From contig NZ_WHOA01000237.1 in NCBI RefSeq assembly GCF_013141715.1, positions 62,001 through 126,000 on the forward strand: 64,000 nucleotides of DNA, read 5' to 3'. The stretch is from Paenibacillus phytorum. Lineage in GTDB: Bacteria > Bacillota > Bacilli > Paenibacillales > NBRC-103111. Positions 44,333 to 54,266 of this stretch are shown here, piece by piece. The position numbers and the translations under genes are program-made. Position 1 is the first letter of the stretch, and the number at the start of each line of letters is the position of its first letter. Under the pieces are notes generated by a model that was not told the origin of the DNA, searched no databases, and was given only the letters and a program-made list of their open reading frames with translations.

Positions 44333-47300
44333 TTGAAGAAAACAGCTCAAAGTCGCACGGCATCTATCCATTTTACCATGGCCTTATTCATATTCTTGAG
44401 CACGATCATGTTCGGTGTACCCGTTGCTAGCGCGGGCACGGAGGCTGCTTTGATCTCAGATGCGCAGGCGTTAGCCGGCGTCCAGGCTGCCGCTGGTGTG
44501 GAAGGCTTTGAACAAACGGCTAATCTCTTCTCGTCCTCGGCGAGGGCGACGGCAAGCATCGGACTTATCAGCCGACCTGAAACCATTTATTACGGCTATC
44601 ATGCTGTTAATTTGTCCTACGATTTTACCGGCACTACCGGAACGTCGGCAGCTTACGTCAACTTCAAGGATCCGGACGGCACAACAGGCAGAACACTGCA
44701 GGGACTTCCGAAGAGACTCGGCCTCTGGGTGTACGGTGATGGCAACAACCACTGGCTGCGCACCCAAGTCAAAGATTCAGCAGGAACCGTCACGACGCTT
44801 GACTTCACATCCAGCAACGGGCTGAACTGGACCGGCTGGAAGTACATCACGGTCTCCGTTCCGAGCTCGCTGAGAGCTCCGATCAAGCTCAATCAAATCT
44901 ATGTCGCGGAGACCAAGGACAACAACAAAAACAAAGGTGCGCTTTATTTTGACCAGTTGACGGCGTTTTACACGGATTCGACCGTTAACGGGCTCGATTT
45001 AGTAGATCTGCCTCCGCTTCAGGTTGGGGAATCGAAGAAGGCGCAAGTATTCGCGACTTACCAAAACGCGGTGGAGCCGGTCCCCGTTACAAGCGGGCTA
45101 TCCTTCCGCAGCAGCAACGAGCAGGTCGCAACCGTCGACGCAGACGGCACAGTTCGGGCGCTGCAGTCAGGCACAGCTACGATCTATGCCTCCTATGGGA
45201 CGGCACCAGAAGCATCCTACGTGCTGACAGTATCAACAAGTGCAGCCGTGCCGTCGAAATTAGAGCAATCTTCCTTGGAGAAGTTGGAATCCGGCTCCAC
45301 GAACAAAATTCGCCTCTACGCCGTGTACCCTGAAATGACTGAACCCGTTACCGTGCGGAGCGGAGCAACGTTTGAAAGCAGCACTCCTGATGTTGCAACC
45401 GTCGATGTCGATGGCGTAGTGAAGGCCGTAAAACCCGGAACGACAACGATCACAATATCCTATAAGGGCATCTCAACAGCTTACACGCTGAATGTAAACG
45501 CCCCTGTACCCATATTGCAGAGCATCAAGCTGACCGAGCTCCACACAATGACAGTTGGCGATACCTTGCAAGCGAAGACTCTCGGCACCTACACATGGCT
45601 TCCGGAGCCCGTTCAATTGATTAACGGTGTAACGTATACGAGCAGCAACCCGACGGTCGCCGCGGTGAGCGCAAGCGGTTTCGTTACGGCGCTGAAATTC
45701 GGCACCTCACGGATTACTGCGATGTATGGCGGAAAAACGAGCGATTTCTACTTGGTGGTGAACAAAGTGGCCGCCATTCCGAAGTCCGAGCTCAGAGCTG
45801 CGTGGATTGCTACAGTCGACAATATCGACTGGCCGGACAAAGGCGTAACGGACCCGGAGCAGCAAAAGCGCGATTTCACAAAGCTGCTTGACCAGCTGCA
45901 AGCTACGGGGATCAACGCGGTCATCGTGCAGGTAAAGCCGACGGCGGATTCCTTTTACCCGTCCCAATTTGGTCCTTGGTCGGAATGGCTGACGGGCGTG
46001 CAGGGCAAGGATCCCGGCTATAACCCGCTTGCGTTCATGCTGGAGGAAGTGCATAAGCGCAATATGGAGTTCCACGCTTGGTTCAACCCATACCGGATCA
46101 GCTTAGAGGATCGTCTCGACAAGCTGGTATCGGATCACCCGGCGCGCCAGCATCCGGACTGGGTCGTTTCGTACGGCGGGAAGTTGTATTTCAACCCAGG
46201 AATTCCGGAAGCGAAGCAGTTCATCATGGACGGCATTATGGAAGTCGTGAATAATTACGATGTCGACGCGGTTCATTTTGACGATTATTTCTATCCGTAC
46301 CCGGTCAGCGGTGTCGACTTCCCCGACCAAGATGCTTTCCAGAAATACGGTGCGGGCTTTGCAAGCAAAGCGGACTGGAGACGTAACAACGTCAATTCGT
46401 TCGTACAGGAGATAGGCACCAGAATCAAGCAGGAGAAAAACTACGTCAAATTCGGTATCAGTCCGTTCGGCATCTGGAGGAACAAAGGGGAAGATCCTGC
46501 AGGCTCCGATACGAACGGTCTCAGCAGCTACGACGCTATTTATGCGGACTCGAAAAAATGGATCGACCAGCAATGGATCGATTACATCACACCGCAAATC
46601 TATTGGTACATGGGCTATTCGCCTGCCGCCTACGACAAGTTGATCGAATGGTGGAACGGCGTTACTACCAACAAAAACGTTCACCTCTACAGCGGCCAGG
46701 CCACCTACCGCATCGGCTCAAACGATCCGAGTTGGCTGAACCCGAACGAAATGCCAGACCAAGTAAGCTATAATCGTAATTTCGGCAACGTCAAAGGAAG
46801 CATCTTCTTCAGCGCCAAATGGCTGCCGGCGAATCCGCTGGGCTTTACGGACCGATTAAAAACCGATCTCTATCGCTACCCGGCCCTTGTCCCTGCGATG
46901 CCTTGGCTTGACAATCAAGCGCCGAACACCCCTGTTCTCGCTTCCGCCATCCGCAAACCATCCGGCGTGGAGCTTACTTGGGCCAATGGTACAGCAGACG
47001 CAGCCTACTATGTCGTTTACCGTTTCGAGGGCGATACGGCAGGAAGCTTACAGGATGCGTCGAAGATCGTCGCAACCCTCCGCAAGCAGGAGAGCGCGAA
47101 GGGATCGTTCGTCGACCGGACTGCCGTTGACGGCGCGCGGTATACTTATGTCATTACCGCTGTGGACCGCCTCCACAACGAAAGTGCGGCCAGCAATGCG
47201 ATTGCGATAACGAACGTACTTGATGTGACAGCACCTGTGACGACGGTAAGCGTTGAAGGAACGATGCATAACGGCTGGTACGTTTCGGAGGCGACAGTGA

Positions 47301-47923
47301 AGCTTACGGCGACGGACGACCTAACCGGCGTCAGTTCCACGCAATACAGCACCGATAACGGCGCAAACTGGCAGCCGTACGGCGGGCCTGTTAACGTTGA
47401 GGTCGACGGCGGGACCACCCTTCTTTACCGGTCCGAGGATGCCATCGGCAACGTGGAACAAGTGAAAAGCACGGTAATTCGCATCGACCGGTCCGCCCCA
47501 GTGATTCAAATTGGCGGCGGAGCCACTTACTCCGTAGATCAAACCGTTCAAATAAAATGTACCGCTTCCGATACGGTTTCAGGCCTCGTCTATAATCCTT
47601 GCTCCGCGCTCCTTGTCGATGCTCCGGCCTATGAGATTGGTCTCGGCTCGCACGTCGTGACCGTCGACGTTCAGGATGCCGCAGGTAACACAGCCTCCGC
47701 ATCGATTACGTACACGGTGCAGGCGACCGTTAGTTCCATTTCAAACGTAACCCGTACATTTGTGACAGGACCGGGAGCAGACGGGGTTACGAACTCGCTT
47801 GTGAAAAAGCTTGAGAACGGTAATTACGATGCTTTTATCAATGAAGTGCAGGCACAAACCGGCAAAAGGCTGACGGCTCACCAGGCCGACGTCTTGATCC
47901 GTTTGGCTGCTTCTCTGCAATAA
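44333..47923 (+). CDS. Secreted multidomain GHL10 (DUF187) glycosidase-like protein
   Basis: 1196 residues. Order: a signal peptide (1-34), a galactose-binding-like domain (about 45-215), three bacterial Ig-like group 2 repeats (about 218-480, each with EQVATVDADGTVRALQSGT-type strands), and a GHL10 catalytic-like domain (about 485-845). The latter includes LRAAWIATVDNIDWPDKG, VIVQVKPTADSFYPS, MEFHAWFNPYR and VDAVHFDDYFYPYP. Then come a fibronectin-III domain (about 865-965), an OmpL47/Ig-like segment with STQYSTDNGANWQPY, and a C-terminal FIMAH-like helical module. It starts at a TTG. It is probably an extracellular enzyme on plant or wall polysaccharide; the exact glycan is unknown. Confidence 0.87.
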   Translation: MKKTAQSRTASIHFTMALFIFLSTIMFGVPVASAGTEAALISDAQALAGVQAAAGVEGFEQTANLFSSSARATASIGLISRPETIYYGYHAVNLSYDFTGTTGTSAAYVNFKDPDGTTGRTLQGLPKRLGLWVYGDGNNHWLRTQVKDSAGTVTTLDFTSSNGLNWTGWKYITVSVPSSLRAPIKLNQIYVAETKDNNKNKGALYFDQLTAFYTDSTVNGLDLVDLPPLQVGESKKAQVFATYQNAVEPVPVTSGLSFRSSNEQVATVDADGTVRALQSGTATIYASYGTAPEASYVLTVSTSAAVPSKLEQSSLEKLESGSTNKIRLYAVYPEMTEPVTVRSGATFESSTPDVATVDVDGVVKAVKPGTTTITISYKGISTAYTLNVNAPVPILQSIKLTELHTMTVGDTLQAKTLGTYTWLPEPVQLINGVTYTSSNPTVAAVSASGFVTALKFGTSRITAMYGGKTSDFYLVVNKVAAIPKSELRAAWIATVDNIDWPDKGVTDPEQQKRDFTKLLDQLQATGINAVIVQVKPTADSFYPSQFGPWSEWLTGVQGKDPGYNPLAFMLEEVHKRNMEFHAWFNPYRISLEDRLDKLVSDHPARQHPDWVVSYGGKLYFNPGIPEAKQFIMDGIMEVVNNYDVDAVHFDDYFYPYPVSGVDFPDQDAFQKYGAGFASKADWRRNNVNSFVQEIGTRIKQEKNYVKFGISPFGIWRNKGEDPAGSDTNGLSSYDAIYADSKKWIDQQWIDYITPQIYWYMGYSPAAYDKLIEWWNGVTTNKNVHLYSGQATYRIGSNDPSWLNPNEMPDQVSYNRNFGNVKGSIFFSAKWLPANPLGFTDRLKTDLYRYPALVPAMPWLDNQAPNTPVLASAIRKPSGVELTWANGTADAAYYVVYRFEGDTAGSLQDASKIVATLRKQESAKGSFVDRTAVDGARYTYVITAVDRLHNESAASNAIAITNVLDVTAPVTTVSVEGTMHNGWYVSEATVKLTATDDLTGVSSTQYSTDNGANWQPYGGPVNVEVDGGTTLLYRSEDAIGNVEQVKSTVIRIDRSAPVIQIGGGATYSVDQTVQIKCTASDTVSGLVYNPCSALLVDAPAYEIGLGSHVVTVDVQDAAGNTASASITYTVQATVSSISNVTRTFVTGPGADGVTNSLVKKLENGNYDAFINEVQAQTGKRLTAHQADVLIRLAASLQ

Positions 47924-47936
47924 ATCGTATATAGTT

Positions 47937-47974
47937 AAAAACTCCCTTGCTCCGTCCGGAACAAGGGAGTTTTT
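47937..47974 (+). terminator. Intrinsic terminator after the GHL10 gene
   Basis: AAAAACTCCCTTG (47,937-47,949) is the reverse complement of 47,962-47,974, giving a 13-bp stem with a 12-base loop and a T run. Confidence 0.93.
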
Positions 47975-48134
47975 TTGACCTATTTTTACCCCGCTGTGCA
48001 AAAATCCCTACCTTAGGGTACTCGATATTATTTCGAAGGTGCCTGGCATCGAACAAATGACTTCTAGGTGGGAATAATCCTCGCTCCCCTGTACGCTTTC
48101 TTCACTAAATTCGCTTGTGAGTTCAATAGTGGAT

Positions 48135-48173
48135 AAAAAGACATGGCAAGGGCATTAACCCGGGCCATGTCTT
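48135..48173 (-). terminator. Intrinsic terminator of the arabinofuranosidase gene
   Basis: AAGACATGGC pairs with GCCATGTCTT, with an inner GGG/CCC stem. On the minus strand TTTTT follows. It begins 5 bases beyond the stop codon. Confidence 0.92.
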
Positions 48174-48178
48174 AATTT

Positions 48179-49728
<1,550 letters not shown>

Positions 49729-49811
49729 CAATTAATATATTTATAATGCTATTGACTATATTAAACAATAATCAGAAGATGATTTCAAGCTTTTTATCTG
49801 CCTTCTGTTGA

Positions 49812-49829
49812 ATTCACATTTTTATTAAT
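49812..49829 (+). promoter_or_regulatory. Operator candidate, copy facing the ArsR-type gene
   Basis: ATTCACATTTTTATTAAT is the inverted copy (17 of 18) of the element at 49,711-49,728 and lies 26 bases before the regulator start. Confidence 0.6.
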
Positions 49830-49855
49830 TAGTCTACTTATGAGGAGATTGTCCG

Positions 49856-50761
49856 ATGATCCAAACGACAACAGACCGCAAATGGCTGCCATTGTATGAA
49901 GCGCTGGCAAGCGATGTGCGGCTTAAGATACTGGAGCTGCTTGCTGAGAAAGAGATGAATGTCAAGGAATTAGCCCATATGCTCGGATTAAGCAGCGCCA
50001 TCGTAACTATGCATGTAAAAAAGCTCGAGGCTGGGGGGCTTATTCAGACAGCATTAGTTCGAAAGCAAGGCGGCACGCACAAAATGTGCAAGTTGGCCCT
50101 CTCCCGCATCGAAATGCGGCTCCCGCAGTCAATCGAGCAGCAGCGAGCGTTCGATGAAGTTGCGATTCCGGTTGGCCACTACACACGCTTCGATGTGCAT
50201 CCAACCTGCGGTTTGGCTACGGCTGATCATGTGATTGGTCAGTATGATGATCCGCGCTTCTTCTTTGAACCGGAGCGGATGCATGCCAAGATTCTTTGGT
50301 TCGGCAGCGGCTTCTTGGAGTATCGCATTCCGAACTATGTGCTGCCCGGTCAGACACTTGAGGAAATCGAAATTTCGCTAGAAATTGGCTCCGAAGCACC
50401 AGGAATTGAAGCAAATTGGCCGTCCGACATTCATTTTTACGTCAATGATACGCTGCTCGGCTATTGGACGAGTCCCGGTGATTCGGGACAAGGCCGCGGC
50501 CAACTCACTCCTGCCTGGTGGCCAGATTCAATCAACCAATATGGTTGGTTGAAGATCATCCGCGTCACGGAGCAGGGAACGTTCCTTGATGGACAGCGGC
50601 TATCGGCTGTCTCGATCAAGGATATCCTCATGTCCCGCAACGAGTGGACACTGCGGCTCGAAGTGCCGAACCATGCGGCGCATGTCGGCGGTTTGACCTT
50701 GTACGGTGAGGGGTTTGGCAACTACAACCGTGACATTCTGTTTCGCACCTACCGTAGGTAG
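49856..50761 (+). CDS. ArsR-type HTH regulator with a large C-terminal sensor-like domain
   Basis: 301 residues. Residues 10-85 are an ArsR winged helix (YEALASDVRLKILELLAEKE, VKELAHMLGLSSAIVTMHVKKLE). No metal-binding Cys pair is seen. Residues 100-301 are beta-rich with many aromatic residues (WFGSGFLEYRIPNYVLPGQT, SDIHFYVNDTLLGYWTSPGD) and resemble a galactose-binding-like sandwich. GAGGAG lies 8 bases before the ATG. Divergent to abfA with a mirrored operator pair, it probably senses an arabinose-containing sugar and controls both genes. Confidence 0.8.
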   Translation: MIQTTTDRKWLPLYEALASDVRLKILELLAEKEMNVKELAHMLGLSSAIVTMHVKKLEAGGLIQTALVRKQGGTHKMCKLALSRIEMRLPQSIEQQRAFDEVAIPVGHYTRFDVHPTCGLATADHVIGQYDDPRFFFEPERMHAKILWFGSGFLEYRIPNYVLPGQTLEEIEISLEIGSEAPGIEANWPSDIHFYVNDTLLGYWTSPGDSGQGRGQLTPAWWPDSINQYGWLKIIRVTEQGTFLDGQRLSAVSIKDILMSRNEWTLRLEVPNHAAHVGGLTLYGEGFGNYNRDILFRTYRR

Positions 50762-50811
50762 GGGGCTTGTGTACACGCATGAATAGGGGCTGTCCTAAGT
50801 CATATCGCCAA

Positions 50812-51004
50812 CTGAGTCCGAGAAGCCGGAAATCGACTTCTCGGCAGACCTTTCCCGCGCGTCCATGCAGATTAAGCTCGGAAAACGCGCTTATTCTGGA
50901 GCGGTCGAACAAATAAGCGCGAAATACGCGCTTACAGCGTGAGCTATGCGAGCCGAAGCTCGCCCACTGAGTCCGAGAAGCCGGAAATCGATTTCTCGGC
51001 AGAC
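50812..51004. repeat. Structured intergenic repeat, copy C
   Basis: A 38-base segment beginning CTGAGTCCGAGAAGCCGG (50,812-50,849) is repeated at 50,967-51,004 with one change. Each copy folds as CCGAGAAG/CTTCTCGG or its TTTCTCGG variant. Between them lie TAAGCTCG/CGCGCTTA, TAAGCGCG/CGCGCTTA and GCGAGC/GCTCGC hairpins. The set matches copy A (13,381-13,522). It fills the gap between convergent genes. Confidence 0.75.
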
Positions 51005-51206
51005 TATCTTGAGCTTTTACTTTAGCGTAGCTAGCAGGTTTGACTGCACTCACTCATCCCTCCTCCACATGCTTGATCAAAGTAGGGGTTCCTCCCCCCT
51101 GAGCTTTTGTTGTCCTCATTGCATCGGTATTACAACCCCCGCAGGCTTCCCTCCCGCAGCTCGCCCCTATTAGTTGTGCCTAGCTTGGCTAGGCGCGCTA
51201 TGTAAA
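51005..51206. other. Intergenic sequence without recognised feature
   Basis: About 200 bases after repeat copy C. I see no gene. A short CTAGCTTGGCTAG inverted repeat is present near 51,180-51,192. Confidence 0.4.
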
Positions 51207-51226
51207 AAAGAGCCCGTAGGCTCTTT
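51207..51226 (-). terminator. Terminator of the ArsR/SRPBCC operon
   Basis: AAAGAGCC and GGCTCTTT flank CGTA. On the minus strand the stem runs into six T. Confidence 0.85.
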
Positions 51227-51232
51227 GAACTT

Positions 51233-51281
51233 GAACTTCTTTTGAAATTTTTTGAATTTCTTTTGAATTTCTTTTGAAATT
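51233..51281. repeat. Short tandem repeat, unit GAATTTCTTTT
   Basis: Four imperfect 10-11-base units (GAACTTCTTTT, GAAATTTTTT, and two GAATTTCTTTT) plus a partial one lie between the SRPBCC stop and its terminator. Confidence 0.7.
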
Positions 51282-51287
51282 TAACAC

Positions 51288-51722
51288 TCATCTCACAATT
51301 GCTGCTCTTAATCGATTAACACCAAATTCCAAATACCCCTTGAAACAGGTCAACATATAAACCCAACCTTCTTTATTATCTATCAATTGACTGATTAGGT
51401 CCCCATCATTTTCATTAAAACCTTCTTCGTTAACTTCAATAACGGTACTCGAATGATCGAACTCTTTCAGCGTAATCGTAACAACATTACCTTCATCTGT
51501 TGCACCCCACTGGAAAACGATTTTCTTATTTACCTCGATTTCCAATACTTTTATATCCAATTGTGCATCATATTCATCATATCTCCATGTAATCGTCTTA
51601 CCTTGCTCCAATCTTCCAGAACCGGAAGAAAACCAATAATTGGACATTTTCACAGGGTCTATAAGAGCTTCAAATACTTCATTAACGGGCTTAACTATTT
51701 TAAATTTCGTAAGGTTGTTCAT
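51288..51722 (-). CDS. SRPBCC (AHSA1-like) domain protein
   Basis: 144 residues, one START/AHSA1-like fold. The pattern includes VNEVFEALIDPVKMSNYWFS, GKTITWRYDEYDAQLDIKVLE and GWVYMLTCFKGYLEFG. These small cytosolic proteins have a hydrophobic cavity; most have no assigned ligand. It is third in a unit with an ArsR-type regulator and a second SRPBCC protein, an arrangement common in bacilli. Confidence 0.85.
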   Translation of the reverse strand: MNNLTKFKIVKPVNEVFEALIDPVKMSNYWFSSGSGRLEQGKTITWRYDEYDAQLDIKVLEIEVNKKIVFQWGATDEGNVVTITLKEFDHSSTVIEVNEEGFNENDGDLISQLIDNKEGWVYMLTCFKGYLEFGVNRLRAAIVR

Positions 51723-51758
51723 CCTAAATCAACTCTCTTTCGATGTAATTGTGATTAG

Positions 51759-52214
51759 TTAAATGGAAATAGGCGGCAAGGTGTTCCCAGTTTCGAGTAA
51801 ACTCTTTAAGTTGCTCAGAATGGCTGGCCATCCATTATTTAATCCCTCAAACGTGTCTTCTCTATCCACGATGTCAGTAGACGCTAGATTATCATGCTTA
51901 AGTGTCAGTTTGACCGTCGAATCTAATGCTTTCAACTCAAAAGTGACCCGTGACGGCTGCTTACGAGAAGTTTCATCTCCTATCATGTTCCATGTAAAAG
52001 AAAGTAAACGATGCGGCTCGCATTTTAGTATGATTCCGTGATCGGTGACTTGTCCATTCCGCGAATAGGTAACGTTAGAGCCTTCTTGCCAATCAGATTG
52101 GATTTTGCTTCCGAAGAAGTATTTTTCGGTAAAATCGCTGCTTGTCAAAGCTTGCCAAAGCTTTTCAGGCGTCGTCTTGATGTAAGTTACATAAACAAAT
52201 GCTGCATCAGTCAT
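51759..52214 (-). CDS. SRPBCC (AHSA1-like) domain protein
   Basis: 151 residues. AHSA1 features are YIKTTPEKLWQALTSSDFTEKYFFG, SDWQEGSNVTY and NGWPAILSNLKSLLETG. A longer frame to 52,349 overlaps the regulator gene and is not supported. GGAGG lies 6-7 bases before the ATG at 52,214. It is related to, but distinct from, the next gene. Ligand unknown. Confidence 0.88.
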   Translation of the reverse strand: MTDAAFVYVTYIKTTPEKLWQALTSSDFTEKYFFGSKIQSDWQEGSNVTYSRNGQVTDHGIILKCEPHRLLSFTWNMIGDETSRKQPSRVTFELKALDSTVKLTLKHDNLASTDIVDREDTFEGLNNGWPAILSNLKSLLETGNTLPPISI

Positions 52215-52245
52215 TTTAATCCTCCATATTTGAGCTTGCTCAAAA

Positions 52246-52575
52246 TCACTCCGCTTCAAGCTGCTTTTTAAGTTCAAGCAATGCTTCGATGCGATCACGA
52301 TCATATTTGCTGATCCAGCGGTCATAAATCTCTCCAATGGGTTCAACATTTAGATAATGAATTTTATTTCGGCCTTGCCAATCAATATAAATCAGATTCG
52401 CTTCCTCCAAAATAAGCAGGTTTTTCGTTACTGATTGACGCGTCATTTCAAGATGATCACATAGTTCATTTAATGTCTGGCCATTTTTCTTGAAGGGCTC
52501 ATCAAGGAGTTGTCTTCGGCTTGAATCAGCAAGAGCTTTAAATACTTTATCCATGCCATCATTATATGCAGCCAT
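52246..52575 (-). CDS. ArsR family HTH regulator of the SRPBCC unit
   Basis: 109 residues from the ATG at 52,575. An alternative ATG at 52,554 begins exactly at MDKVFKALADSSRRQLLD, and no start has a clear ribosome site. The winged helix is LNELCDHLEMTRQSVTKNLLILEEANLI. There is no metal-binding Cys motif. The tail (YDRWISKYDRDRIEALLELKKQLE) is typical of regulators paired with SRPBCC genes. The stop is 31 bases before the first SRPBCC start. Confidence 0.85.
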   Translation of the reverse strand: MAAYNDGMDKVFKALADSSRRQLLDEPFKKNGQTLNELCDHLEMTRQSVTKNLLILEEANLIYIDWQGRNKIHYLNVEPIGEIYDRWISKYDRDRIEALLELKKQLEAE

Positions 52576-52636
52576 TTGTCCGCATTTCAAATTTGGTTTA
52601 TTGGTGTATCCTGCCTGTTCGTTCCATTCTCGAAAC

Positions 52637-52669
52637 AAAAAAGACACGGAAGAGCAATCCCGTGCCTTT
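52637..52669 (-). terminator. Terminator of the MATE transporter gene
   Basis: Arms AGACACGG and CCGTGCCT pair with one wobble. On the minus strand TTTTTTG follows, about 45 bases past the MATE stop. It also separates this gene from the ArsR/SRPBCC unit. Confidence 0.8.
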
Positions 52670-52716
52670 CAGAAACAAATGGTGTTGTTTGTCCAACCAA
52701 CCTCGTCATACTCACG

Positions 52717-54123
52717 CTATGCATGCATGCCCATACCAGCAGCCTCGCTGCTCCCAGAAACAGCAGCGCTCTTATCCCGCGCCTCCGCCCGGCGCAAATA
52801 CTTCTGTTGGCGCCAACGGATGACAACGAGGATGCCGCGCAAATATTCGTCGCAGATCATAGCGACATAAATACCCGCAAGTCCCCAGCCCATGTGCAAG
52901 CCCAAGACATAGGAAAGGCCCGCGGCCACTCCCCACATCGAGAACAGCGAGATAATCATATTGTAACGGGTATCGCCTACCGCGCTCAGCGCATTACCGA
53001 AGCCCATATTGAGCATTCTCCCTGGCTGCAGGATGAGCGTCAGCACCAAACAGGAGAGTCCCAGCTTAATAATATCCGCGTCTGAGGTGAAGAAGCCGAG
53101 AAAGCTTTTGCCGATGAGAAAGAGAATGATGCTGTTGAACCCAACCAGACCGAGTCCAATCCATGTTCCTCGATATCCGCTCTTATAAGCTTCTTTGATA
53201 TTTCCGGCTCCATACAGATGAGCAATCTGAATTTGAACAGCTAAGGCAATGGAGTAGCCTAACATAAAACAAATCGACTCGAGCGTGTTCATATACGTTC
53301 TCGCAGCCAATTCCTTAGCTCCCATCGTGGCTAGAAATGTGTAGATCGTCAACTGCGTCAATACCCAGGAAGACATGTTCACGCCGAGCGGCCAACCTAT
53401 TTTCAAAATATCACCAAACAGCTTTCGATTAAATACGATAAGATCCCGCCACTCCATCCTCCGCTCGAACGCGGAAACGAACATAAACAGCAGCAAACAC
53501 GTCGCCAACAATCGGCTCACGAGGGTCGAAATGGCCACACCTGTTAAACCCAGTTGAGGAAATCCGAGCTCTCCATATATAAATCCGTAGTTAAACACGA
53601 TGTGTACAACATTCATACCAATAGCCGTAATCATCGGCCCCTTGGTGTTCCCCGTATTCCGAATCACGGTGCTAAGCGCCGCCGTCAAAGCTGTTAAAAC
53701 CATCCCGCTCCCCACAATCGAGATATAGGTTTCAGCCAGAGGAAGCAGCCGCTCCTCCAAGTGGAACAGATTAGCTAGAGGGCGAGCCTCCATATAAAGA
53801 ATCACACTCAGCACACTGCCTATCACTGCGCTGACGGTTACGGCCATAATGGCAACGGTGCGCGCAGATTCATTCTGCTTGGCTCCTATTTTCTGAGCAA
53901 TCAAAATCCCGGCTCCACTCGCAACCGTCATAAATAAGATCATCATCGATTGGAACAGTTGGTTCGATAAACCGACCACCGCCACCGCATCATCCGATAC
54001 GCGGCTCACCATTAAGGTATCGACGGCTCCTAAAAGCAATTGCAGAAGCAACTCGACGAAAATAGGCCAAGCTAGAAGCCATAGTGTAAACTTATTTTTC
54101 TCTTTGACCATGTTTTTCACCAT
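52717..54123 (-). CDS. MATE family efflux transporter
   Basis: 468 residues with 12 predicted membrane segments in two homologous halves. NorM/DinF-type segments are IFVELLLQLLLGAVDTLMVSRVSDDAVAVVGLSNQ and GAGILIAQKIGAKQ in the first half and VLTQLTIYTFLATMGAKELAARTYMNTLESICFMLGYSIALAVQIQIAHLYGAGN in the second. MATE proteins expel cationic drugs or metabolites with H+ or Na+. It faces an AraC-type regulator gene across a 143-base gap, so the regulator may control it. Confidence 0.92.
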   Translation of the reverse strand: MVKNMVKEKNKFTLWLLAWPIFVELLLQLLLGAVDTLMVSRVSDDAVAVVGLSNQLFQSMMILFMTVASGAGILIAQKIGAKQNESARTVAIMAVTVSAVIGSVLSVILYMEARPLANLFHLEERLLPLAETYISIVGSGMVLTALTAALSTVIRNTGNTKGPMITAIGMNVVHIVFNYGFIYGELGFPQLGLTGVAISTLVSRLLATCLLLFMFVSAFERRMEWRDLIVFNRKLFGDILKIGWPLGVNMSSWVLTQLTIYTFLATMGAKELAARTYMNTLESICFMLGYSIALAVQIQIAHLYGAGNIKEAYKSGYRGTWIGLGLVGFNSIILFLIGKSFLGFFTSDADIIKLGLSCLVLTLILQPGRMLNMGFGNALSAVGDTRYNMIISLFSMWGVAAGLSYVLGLHMGWGLAGIYVAMICDEYLRGILVVIRWRQQKYLRRAEARDKSAAVSGSSEAAGMGMHA

Positions 54124-54266
54124 CCGATTATCATCTCTCTTTTTGTATAAATGAAACTTTGTTGTCTGCTCAAATTATAGATGCTATAGTTGACTCCAAG
54201 TATGAGTATTGCAACTTAAAGTTTCAAAATTCCAACCTCCATTCAAGAGATGAAAAGGTGACACCG

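Noticed and set aside
46103-46684. 193-codon minus-strand frame inside the GHL10 gene
   Set aside because: It is antisense to the conserved GHL10 domain and has no domain of its own.
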